A stretch of 12,565 nucleotides of DNA from Coriobacteriales bacterium (GTDB taxonomy: Bacteria; Actinomycetota; Coriobacteriia; Coriobacteriales; UBA8131): the NCBI GenBank assembly GCA_031290695.1, contig JAITNB010000044.1, positions 1-12,565 of the forward strand. Reading direction: 5' to 3'. The position numbers and the translations under genes are program-made. Of this stretch, positions 6,721-12,565 are shown piece by piece. Each line of letters opens with the position of its first letter. Position 1 is the stretch's first letter. The notes under the pieces are model-generated. The model was not told the DNA's origin, searched no databases, and saw only the letters and a list, made by a program, of their open reading frames with translations.

Positions 6721-7533
6721 ATGAGCGAGGATATTTTGCTTTCCATCAAAGATTTCTCCGAAGCTACGGGGATCAAGCAGACGACGCTCCGCTACTATGA
6801 CGAGCTGGGGCTGTTCTCCCCAATCGAGCGGAGTTCTTCGGGATACCGCTACTACTCGGCGCAACAGATCATCACAGTAAACATACTCAGAGTGCTGGGC
6901 GACCTTGGCTACAACACAAAGCAGATGAGCGAGTTCGTGCGCAACCGCGCGCCTGAGTCGATGCTCGACTTCTTTATGTCGTGCGAGGGACACCTTGAGG
7001 ACGAGTTGCGCCGGCTTCACAGCATGCACGATGTCGTGAGCACCTTTCGCCGGCTTATCCACACCGGGCTCTCGGCTGATGAGAGCACGACAAGCGTGCA
7101 GTACCGCGATGCCATGAACATCATCAAGGGGCCCGACAACAGCTTTTCGCGGCACAACGGGTTCACCGAGGACTTCGTGCGCTTTTGTGAGTCTGCCGGA
7201 CGCTACAAGATAAACCTCAGCCTGCCTGTAGGCGGCGTGTTCTGCGACAAGGAGAAGTGGCTCATCAGCCCTGACGAGCCCTCGAACTTCTTCTCGATAG
7301 ACCCCCGAGGCACCGAGAAGCGCGAGGCGGGCAACTACCTTATCGGCCACACGCGCGGCTATTACGGCAACTCGGGCGGCCTGCCCGAGCGGATGACCGG
7401 CTATGCCGAGGAGCACGGCCTTGAAATCGTTGGGCCGGTCTATAATATCTATATACTTGACGAGATAAGCGTCAAGAACCCCGAGCAGTACCTGCTTGAG
7501 ACTGCGGTCAAAGTGATACCCAAGAGCACGTAA
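6721..7533 (+). CDS. MerR-family transcriptional regulator with C-terminal effector-binding domain
   Basis: 270-residue cytoplasmic DNA-binding protein. The N-terminal MerR winged helix is clear: the first helices SIKDFSEATGI (8-18), then TLRYYDELGLFSP (22-34) and GYRYYS (41-46). A helical dimerisation segment follows to about residue 120. The remaining half ends in VYNIYILDEISVKNPEQYLLE, as in GyrI-like/BltR-type effector domains that bind small hydrophobic molecules. The Cys-rich metal loop of metal-sensing MerR proteins is absent. ATG 6721 has GAGGGGG about 5 bases upstream; an in-frame ATG at 6688 overlaps the candidate -10 box and was not used. Its likely targets are its own promoter and possibly the divergent lipoprotein gene. 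No drug pump is nearby. Confidence 0.9.
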   Translation: MSEDILLSIKDFSEATGIKQTTLRYYDELGLFSPIERSSSGYRYYSAQQIITVNILRVLGDLGYNTKQMSEFVRNRAPESMLDFFMSCEGHLEDELRRLHSMHDVVSTFRRLIHTGLSADESTTSVQYRDAMNIIKGPDNSFSRHNGFTEDFVRFCESAGRYKINLSLPVGGVFCDKEKWLISPDEPSNFFSIDPRGTEKREAGNYLIGHTRGYYGNSGGLPERMTGYAEEHGLEIVGPVYNIYILDEISVKNPEQYLLETAVKVIPKST

Positions 7534-7641
7534 TGGGCTTGCAAGGCTTTTTGGTTTGGGGCGGCAGTTCGCTCGGTGACGCCCGGGTGTCTCCGCAGTA
7601 TCTGGCAACGGTGCCGAGGCACCAGGGGAACAAGGAGCAAT

Positions 7642-8946
7642 ATGAAGATTGTTAAGAAGGACCGTCCCGACGGCAAGATACAGCTCACCGTCACCATCCC
7701 GGCCGCCCGCGTGAACGAGGTGCTCGACACTGCGGCGTTTACACTCGCGATGCAAAACGGCATCAACCCCCAGGACCTCGAGCCGGGCAACCTCGTTGCG
7801 TCGGTTGTCGAGAAGGTGGGCGAGCCGCAGTACCTGGCATTCGTCGACCATTACACGATGACCTTCCTCGCCCCCTTTGCGGTCACGGAGAAGGGCCTGA
7901 GCATCATCATGGCCCCCGAGGTGTCCAGCGAGCAGGTGGTGGCGCGCGACAAGGAGTTCACCTTCACTGCGGTGGTGACGCCCAAGCCGGAGTACGAGCT
8001 CAAGTCTTACGACCCCGTGAGTATCTCGCTGCCAACGGTCAAGGTGGCCGAGGAGGAGATCGACCAGCAGCTGCTCATGCTCGCCCAAAACCGCGCCCAG
8101 CTCGTGCGCGACGACGACCGTGCCGTGCAGATGGGCGACGATATTTTGATAGCCATCGAATCGAAGGATGACAAGGGCGAGATTGTCAAGAACCTCACGG
8201 CCGGCTCGCGCCGCTATACCCTGGGCGACGGGTTTTTGGGGCAGAAGTTCGACGACAACCTCATAGGCATGAACGTGGGCGAGACCAAGAGCTTTGACTA
8301 TGAGATACCAGCCCCCGAGGGCATGGAGGACGCGCAGAGCATCGTCTACGCCACCACCGTGACCGTCAAGGAGGTTCAAAAGAAGGTCATCCCCGCCATC
8401 ACCAATGCCTGGGTCGAGGTGAACATCCCCGGCTTGTCTACCGTTGCCGAGCTGCGCGAGGCGATTCGCAAAGAGGGCGAGGCACACAAGAACAAGGAGC
8501 TTGAGAACATGAAGATGTTCTCGGCGGCGTCCGAGCTTGCGACGCGCTTTCAAGGCTCCATCGCCGACGAGATCTACGAGTACACCCGTGGCGAGATCAT
8601 GGCAAACATGCGCGCGCAGCTGCGCCAGCAGAACATGGACCTCAAGCAATACCTTGAGCAGCAGGGCATAGAGGAGCAGCAGTTCTCGATGAACCTCATG
8701 ATGGAGACCCGCGAGGTCCTGCGCCAGGGCTTTAGCCTCGATGCGCTGGCCCGCCACCTGGGCTTCACCGTGAGCGAAGAGGACATCACCGACACCTTTG
8801 CCCGTATGGCCCCCGGCCGCGAGCAGGAGGCCCGCCGCGAGTTTGAGGTCACCGGCCGCCTGTACCTCATCCGCGAGGCCGCCCTGCGCACCAAGGCCAA
8901 CCTCTGGCTTGCCGAGACCGCGAACATAACCTACGTCGAGAACTAG
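7642..8946 (+). CDS. Trigger-factor-like chaperone/peptidyl-prolyl isomerase, divergent
   Basis: 434 residues, the usual trigger factor length. The N-terminal domain (about 1-115) starts KIQLTVTIPAARVNEVLDTA, matching the strand and helix of the trigger factor ribosome-binding domain. Where the ribosome-docking signature GFRxGKxP is expected (about 42-52), it reads INPQDLEPGNL, so the motif is missing. A PPIase (FKBP-like) domain follows at about 160-245 (GDDILIAIESKDDKG, then YTLGDGFLGQKFDDNLIGMNVGE), and a helical, Glu/Arg/Gln-rich C-terminal chaperone domain runs to the end. ATG 7642 follows AAGGAG at good spacing. The gene is 108 bases after the MerR-family gene and 12 bases before galU, whereas trigger factor genes often lie beside clpP and clpX. 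It may be a lineage-specific paralogue acting away from the ribosome, or the only trigger factor with a changed docking loop. Confidence 0.85.
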   Translation: MKIVKKDRPDGKIQLTVTIPAARVNEVLDTAAFTLAMQNGINPQDLEPGNLVASVVEKVGEPQYLAFVDHYTMTFLAPFAVTEKGLSIIMAPEVSSEQVVARDKEFTFTAVVTPKPEYELKSYDPVSISLPTVKVAEEEIDQQLLMLAQNRAQLVRDDDRAVQMGDDILIAIESKDDKGEIVKNLTAGSRRYTLGDGFLGQKFDDNLIGMNVGETKSFDYEIPAPEGMEDAQSIVYATTVTVKEVQKKVIPAITNAWVEVNIPGLSTVAELREAIRKEGEAHKNKELENMKMFSAASELATRFQGSIADEIYEYTRGEIMANMRAQLRQQNMDLKQYLEQQGIEEQQFSMNLMMETREVLRQGFSLDALARHLGFTVSEEDITDTFARMAPGREQEARREFEVTGRLYLIREAALRTKANLWLAETANITYVEN

Positions 8947-8958
8947 CGGCACGGCCCC

Positions 8959-9801
8959 ATGAAGGCCATCATCCCCGCTGCCGGCCTTGGCACGCGCTTC
9001 CTGCCCGTGACCAAGGCGCAGCCCAAAGAGATGCTCCCCGTGCTTGACCGCCCCGCCATCCAATACGTGGTCGAGGAGGCCCTGGCCGCACAGGCGAGCA
9101 GCGTCATCATCATCGCGAACGACGACAAGCACGCCATAGTCGAGCACTTCTCGCCCAACGAGGCCCTTGAGGCCTACCTTGCGGATAAAAACAAGCCCGC
9201 CTTTGCCGCCGCCGTCGCACATGCCGGCGCACTGCCGGTGTCCTTTGTGCCACAGCCGCAGCCGCTGGGCCTGGGCCATGCCGTATGGTGTGCCGCCGCC
9301 GCAGTAGGCGACGAGGCGTTCTACGTGCTCCTGGGCGACGTGCTTGTTCCCGAGAACAACATACTCCCCCGTATGCTCGAAGTCTCGCAGGCACATGGCG
9401 GTGCCAGCGTTATCGCCGTCTTTGCGGTGCCGCACGAGGACACGTCGCGCTTTGGCGTGATAGCCGGCGAGGACGTGGGCAGCGGGGTGTGGCGGGTGAC
9501 GGGACTGGTGGAGAAGCCACCGGTCGAGGAGGCCCCCAGCGACCTGGCAATCTTTGGGCGCTACCTGCTCACACCGGCGGTGATGCGCATCCTGGCACAC
9601 ACCGCCCCTGGTGCAGGCGGCGAGATACAGCTTACCGACGCGCTGGGCGAGCTCTTGGCAAGCGAGGAGATGTATGCCGTGGTTATCGACGCGCAAGACG
9701 GCTTTGACACCGGCACCATAGCCACCTGGCTCGAAACCAACATCCGCCTCGCCCTGCGCGACCCCGCCCTGGCGCCCGCCGTGCACGCAGCTATGGAATA
9801 G
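8959..9801 (+). CDS. galU: UTP--glucose-1-phosphate uridylyltransferase
   Basis: Makes UDP-glucose from UTP and glucose 1-phosphate in the cytoplasm, for cell-envelope glycans and galactose metabolism. 280 residues, close to the usual bacterial GalU length. The N-terminal nucleotide-binding signature is AIIPAAGLGTRFLPVTKAQPKEMLPV, followed by the Gln-rich PQPQPLGLGHAV segment. LLGDVLVPEN holds the metal-binding Asp, GLVEKP contains the conserved Lys, and the sugar-binding segment is APSDLAIFGRYLLTP, with GGEIQLTDAL and DGFDTGT near the end. The start follows the trigger-factor-like stop by 12 bases with no purine-rich Shine-Dalgarno, so translational coupling is likely. A hairpin with a short T-run follows at 9828-9855. 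Confidence 0.95.
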   Translation: MKAIIPAAGLGTRFLPVTKAQPKEMLPVLDRPAIQYVVEEALAAQASSVIIIANDDKHAIVEHFSPNEALEAYLADKNKPAFAAAVAHAGALPVSFVPQPQPLGLGHAVWCAAAAVGDEAFYVLLGDVLVPENNILPRMLEVSQAHGGASVIAVFAVPHEDTSRFGVIAGEDVGSGVWRVTGLVEKPPVEEAPSDLAIFGRYLLTPAVMRILAHTAPGAGGEIQLTDALGELLASEEMYAVVIDAQDGFDTGTIATWLETNIRLALRDPALAPAVHAAME

Positions 9802-9827
9802 GCGTGGCCCGCTGGGTACAACACTGC

Positions 9828-9855
9828 GATTCTTGCGCATAGCGCGAGAATCTTT
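9828..9855 (+). terminator. Hairpin terminator after galU
   Basis: An 11-bp stem, GATTCTTGCGC with GCGCGAGAATC (one G-U pair on the plus-strand RNA), has a 3-base loop and is followed by TTT. It lies 26 bases after the galU stop. Confidence 0.6.
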
Positions 9856-9871
9856 GGCTGCATTAGCAGCC
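9856..9871. repeat. Small perfect hairpin between two terminator hairpins
   Basis: GGCTGC and GCAGCC form a perfect 6-bp stem with an ATTA loop. It is the middle of three consecutive hairpins in the convergent gap. Confidence 0.5.
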
Positions 9872-9882
9872 ATCCTCTGCAA

Positions 9883-9911
9883 AGCCATAGCCCGTGTAGT
9901 GGGCTATGGCT
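9883..9911. terminator. Bidirectional hairpin in the convergent gap
   Basis: A perfect 11-bp stem (AGCCATAGCCC with GGGCTATGGCT) has a 7-base loop and short T-runs on each side: CTTT on the plus strand, TTT on the minus strand. The stop codon of the membrane-protein gene (9904-9906) is inside the right arm, so the last codons of that gene form part of the stem. Confidence 0.6.
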
Positions 9912-10650
9912 CTTTAGGGCGGGCGAAGTGTTGGGTTATGCGGTCTACGAGGGTCATGATCTTCTGGTTGAAGACGATGCCCAGCAGTCCCAGGCCGCCG
10001 GCGATGACGCCGACGATTGTCGCACCCACGTAGTCGCCCTGCGCAGCGGCATTGCCTATATAGGCTGACGCGGCGATGCCGGGGATGCGCCCCAGCGTGC
10101 TCAGGATGAAGAAGTTGGCAGCCCGCATCTTGGTGAGCGGCACCAGATAGGTGAATACGTCCTTGGGCAGTCCCGGGATGAGAAAGAGCACAAACACGAT
10201 GGTGTCGAGACGCTTGCTCTCCTGAAAGAACCTGAGCTTATCCGCATGGTTCTTGCCTATCATCGAATGGACAAACGGCGCACCGAGCCGCCGCACCACC
10301 ACAAACACAAACATGCTTGAGACAAGGGCGCCTATCGCCGTGAGGAGGGTGCCAAAGAACGGCCCATAGATGGCACCGATAACGAGCTGCACCACCTCGC
10401 CGGGGATAAACGCCACCACAACCTGGAGGAACTGCAGGCCCAGGCAGATGAGCACCCCCCATGCCCCTGCATCCTGGATCATGTGGATAAGCTCGAGGCG
10501 GCCCTCCTCGGTGGTGAAATAGTTGAAGTAGGGAACGAGCAGGACGCCCACCGCGATAATGAGCAGGATGAACACGACGAGGCCGGCGAACTTGAGTTTG
10601 TCCGCCGTGGAGATGGGGGGTTTGGGCGTTGTTTTAGTCTCGTCTGTCAT
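9904..10650 (-). CDS. TVP38/TMEM64 family (VTT domain) membrane protein
   Basis: 248-residue integral membrane protein with about five or six hydrophobic segments, beginning LKFAGLVVFILLIIAVGVLLVPYF. The VTT/SNARE-associated (DedA-like) signature is present: VVAFIPGEVVQLVIGAIYGPFFGT and a second half FLIPGLPKDVFTYLVPLT followed by LGRIPG. Related VTT-domain proteins include DedA-type lipid carriers and eukaryotic scramblases, and transport of a lipid carrier is plausible but not shown. ATG 10650 is chosen. In-frame ATGs at 10659 and 10674 overlap or precede a TATAAT, and no Shine-Dalgarno is well placed for any of them. The gene follows purN on the same strand after 102 bases. Confidence 0.88.
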   Translation of the reverse strand: MTDETKTTPKPPISTADKLKFAGLVVFILLIIAVGVLLVPYFNYFTTEEGRLELIHMIQDAGAWGVLICLGLQFLQVVVAFIPGEVVQLVIGAIYGPFFGTLLTAIGALVSSMFVFVVVRRLGAPFVHSMIGKNHADKLRFFQESKRLDTIVFVLFLIPGLPKDVFTYLVPLTKMRAANFFILSTLGRIPGIAASAYIGNAAAQGDYVGATIVGVIAGGLGLLGIVFNQKIMTLVDRITQHFARPKEP

Positions 10651-10657
10651 GCGCCCC

Positions 10658-10663
10658 ATTATA
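10658..10663 (-). promoter_or_regulatory. Perfect -10 box at the start of the VTT-protein gene (possible leaderless mRNA)
   Basis: TATAAT on the minus strand ends 7 bases before the ATG at 10650, so transcription would begin at or next to the start codon. A -35 is not recognisable. Leaderless transcripts are common in actinobacteria. Confidence 0.4.
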
Positions 10664-10752
10664 CGGGTTGGCATAGTGCGCAGGGCCGGTGCGGGGGTGT
10701 TGGTGCCAAAGCGTCATCCTCGCGGTTGTTTACAAGGTATGGTTTTCACGCC

Positions 10753-11370
10753 TCAGACGCTGGTGCCTTGGATATAAACGTGACGATCCTGGTCGATGGT
10801 CACACGGCCCTGGGCTATGAGCTGGAGGGTTTGGGGGTAGAGGGTGTGCTCGACGGCGTGGATGCGGGCCTCAAGGGTGTCAAGGGTGTCGTCCTCCTCG
10901 ATGGGGATGGCGCGTTGGGCGATGATAGGACCCTCGTCGTAGGCGGCGTTGGCAAAGTGCACGGTGACGCCGGTGACCTTGACGCCCGCATTGAAGGCAT
11001 CGGCTATGCCGTGTGCGCCAGGAAATGACGGCAGCAGGGCAGGATGGATGTTTATGACGCGGTTGGGAAAGGCATCGAGGAGGGGCGCCGTGACCATGCG
11101 CATATAGCCGGCCATGACCACATAGTCAACGCTGGCGCGCTTGAGCTCCCCGGCGATGATCTCGTTGGCCTGTGAGGGGTTGTTGTAGAGCTCCTGGGTC
11201 ATTGACATCGTAGGGATTCCCGCCGTCTGTGCCCGTTTGAGGCCGTAGGCATCGGGCTTGCTGGCGATGACGAGCTCGATGGAAGCGTCGAGGGTATGCG
11301 CGGCAATGGCGTCGATAAGTGCCTGGAGGTTGGTGCCGCTGCCCGAGAGGAGTACGCCGAGTTTTATCAT
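10753..11370 (-). CDS. purN: Phosphoribosylglycinamide formyltransferase
   Basis: Transfers formyl from 10-formyltetrahydrofolate to glycinamide ribonucleotide, the third step of purine synthesis, in the cytoplasm. The 205 residues match the usual PurN length. The N-terminus IKLGVLLSGSGTNLQALID gives the phosphate-binding loop. The catalytic INIHPALLPSFPG (Asn and His) and the later DEGPIIAQ (catalytic Asp) are present. ATG 11370 matches the family start; an in-frame GTG at 11466 would add 32 unrelated residues. The Shine-Dalgarno is weak (GGGG about 6 bases upstream). purM precedes it on the same strand by 100 bases, indicating one purine operon. Confidence 0.96.
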   Translation of the reverse strand: MIKLGVLLSGSGTNLQALIDAIAAHTLDASIELVIASKPDAYGLKRAQTAGIPTMSMTQELYNNPSQANEIIAGELKRASVDYVVMAGYMRMVTAPLLDAFPNRVINIHPALLPSFPGAHGIADAFNAGVKVTGVTVHFANAAYDEGPIIAQRAIPIEEDDTLDTLEARIHAVEHTLYPQTLQLIAQGRVTIDQDRHVYIQGTSV

Positions 11371-11388
11371 GAGGACCCCAATACGGTC

Positions 11389-11411
11389 ATCCTTGGCCGT
11401 AGGCCGAGGAT
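11389..11411 (-). repeat. Hairpin in the purM-purN gap
   Basis: ATCCTTGGCC (11389-11398) and GGCCGAGGAT (11402-11411) form a 10-bp stem with one imperfect pair and a GTA loop, ending about 19 bases before the purN ATG. No T-run follows. It could influence purN translation or simply mark a processing site. Confidence 0.45.
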
Positions 11412-11470
11412 CCTTGTTTGCGTTCTTTGCAAACATTCCCTGCCAGCAGCGCCGGAGGCGCGACACAGAG

Positions 11471-12547
11471 TCATAGGGCTTGGCCGTCCTTGGTGCGGTA
11501 GAGTACCTGGGGGGACGCCTTGGGGTTATCCGCAGGTTTTACTTCTCCTATGCGGTAGACGCGGGTGCTCGTGGCGAGGAAGTGCTGGGTGGTGGCCGCG
11601 AGGTTGTTGGGAGAGCAGACGAGGGCCATGCCGATGCCCATGTTAAAGGTGCGCAGGGCCTCGGCGAGGTCGAGGTCCGCGGCCTGAATGACCTCCTGGA
11701 TGATGAAGGGGACGTCCCAAGTGCCAAGCGTGATGTGGGCGTCAAGGCCGGCGGGCAGGGCGCGGTTGAGGTTGTTGGTGATGCCGCCGCCGGTGATGTG
11801 GGCAGCGGCGTGAAGGGGCAGGCCGGCCCTGAGCGCTTCGAGGATGGGCTTCACATAGAGAGCGGTGGGGGCAAGCAGGGCTTGGGCCAGCGGAGTGCCG
11901 TCCTCAAGGGTGCGGCTGGCAAGCTCCTCGTTGGTGAGGGGGCTGGTGAGGGCCTTGCGCACGAGGGAGAACCCGTTGGAGTGCAGGCCGGTGGAGGCCA
12001 GGCCTAAGATGACGTCGCCTTCCTGCACGAGCTGGGGGCCTATCATCCGGGGGCGGTCGACCACGCCCACGCAAAAGCCGCTGAGGTCGTAGTCGCCAAG
12101 GGTCATGGTGCCCGGGTGCTCGGCCATCTCGCCGCCGATGAGGGCGCAGCCCGCCTCACGGCATCCGGCCGCGATGCCGCCCACCACCTGGGCGGCAAAG
12201 GCTGCATCGAGCTTGCCCACCGCGAGGTAGTCGAGGAAGAACAGCGGCTCGGCACCGCTCACAACGATGTCGTTGGCACACATGGCAACAAGGTCGATGC
12301 CCACAGTGTTGTGGATGCCCAGCCGCTTGGCGAGCTCAAGTTTGGTGCCTACGCCGTCGGTGCCGCTCACGAGGACGGGGTCGTCCATGTGTTTGAAGGC
12401 GGCGGCGCTAAAGAGACCGCCAAAGCCGCCCAGATCGCCTATGACCTGGGGGGTGTAGGTTGAGCGCACGGCCTCCTTGATGGCATCGACGGCACGCTCG
12501 CCCTCGTCGATGTTGACGCCCGCGTCTTTGTAGGTTAGTTGTGCCAT
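11471..12547 (-). CDS. purM: Phosphoribosylformylglycinamidine cyclo-ligase (AIR synthetase)
   Basis: Closes the imidazole ring using ATP, converting formylglycinamidine ribonucleotide to aminoimidazole ribonucleotide, the fifth step of purine synthesis. The 358 residues are full length. Family motifs in order are YKDAGVNIDEG near the N-terminus, GDLGGFGGLF, the ATP/metal segment SGTDGVGTKLELA, CANDIVVSGAEPLFFLDY, GCALIGGEMAEHPG, GLASTGLHSNGFSLVRK and AHITGGGITNNLNRALP. The ATG at 12547 has GAAAGG about 7 bases upstream. It is the first gene of the visible purM-purN pair; the upstream neighbour is outside the window. Confidence 0.97.
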   Translation of the reverse strand: MAQLTYKDAGVNIDEGERAVDAIKEAVRSTYTPQVIGDLGGFGGLFSAAAFKHMDDPVLVSGTDGVGTKLELAKRLGIHNTVGIDLVAMCANDIVVSGAEPLFFLDYLAVGKLDAAFAAQVVGGIAAGCREAGCALIGGEMAEHPGTMTLGDYDLSGFCVGVVDRPRMIGPQLVQEGDVILGLASTGLHSNGFSLVRKALTSPLTNEELASRTLEDGTPLAQALLAPTALYVKPILEALRAGLPLHAAAHITGGGITNNLNRALPAGLDAHITLGTWDVPFIIQEVIQAADLDLAEALRTFNMGIGMALVCSPNNLAATTQHFLATSTRVYRIGEVKPADNPKASPQVLYRTKDGQAL

Positions 12548-12565
12548 TGGGGGCCTTTCTGATTG

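Noticed and set aside
7534..7641. tRNA or small RNA in the gap before the trigger-factor-like gene
   Set aside because: No cloverleaf or anticodon arm can be drawn; only a 5-bp hairpin (GGTGC/GCACC near 7610-7623) is seen.
6448..9888. Open frame of 1146 codons on the minus strand
   Set aside because: It lies antisense to the MerR-family, trigger-factor-like and galU genes, has a His/Leu/Gly/Val-rich composition with no family motifs, and is explained by GC-rich codon use.
11371..11466. 32-residue N-terminal extension of PurN from a GTG
   Set aside because: The extra residues have no match to the PurN family and include the inter-gene hairpin; ATG 11370 gives the standard N-terminus.

Overview
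The window is GC-rich and gene-dense, with no gene-free stretch longer than about 260 bases. It looks like the chromosome of an anaerobic, gut-type Coriobacteriia actinobacterium, and the Eggerthellaceae are the best guess. The main pointers are a Tat-exported flavoprotein reductase next to a many-helix membrane protein ending in a LuxR DNA-binding domain, a divergent trigger-factor-like protein, and GC-rich codon use that opens very long antisense frames. This placement is inferred from gene content and not from a database match. I see no tRNA, rRNA, CRISPR array, transposase or phage gene.

Left block, minus strand (1-6480). From right to left, in the direction of transcription: a DUF4430 lipoprotein; an intergenic 30-bp-stem hairpin whose loop holds nine G residues; a 488-residue membrane LuxR-type regulator; a 651-residue Tat-signal FAD reductase of the fumarate/urocanate reductase superfamily; a short repeat-rich spacer; a HemW/HemN-like radical SAM protein lacking the usual C-terminal domain; and the first 310 codons of a phosphoglucomutase/phosphomannomutase that runs off the window. 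The regulator and reductase form a plausible sense-and-respire pair, with an exported flavoenzyme reducing an unknown organic acceptor. The reductase does not keep the fumarate-binding residues I looked for, so its substrate is open.

Middle block, plus strand (6721-9801). A MerR-family regulator with a C-terminal effector-binding domain is divergent from the DUF4430 lipoprotein. It is followed by a trigger-factor-like chaperone that lacks the ribosome-docking signature, then galU only 12 bases later. GalU and the phosphohexomutase at the left edge could act in sequence (glucose-6-P to glucose-1-P to UDP-glucose) for envelope polysaccharide.

Right block, minus strand (9904-12547). purM and purN, for purine synthesis, are followed by a TVP38/TMEM64 (VTT-domain) membrane protein. 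This block converges on galU over a roughly 100-base region with three consecutive hairpins, one of which contains the stop codon of the membrane-protein gene.

The items most worth a second look are the reductase-regulator pair with a candidate palindromic operator, the long hairpin upstream of the regulator, the trigger factor without its ribosome-binding loop, and the shortened radical SAM protein.
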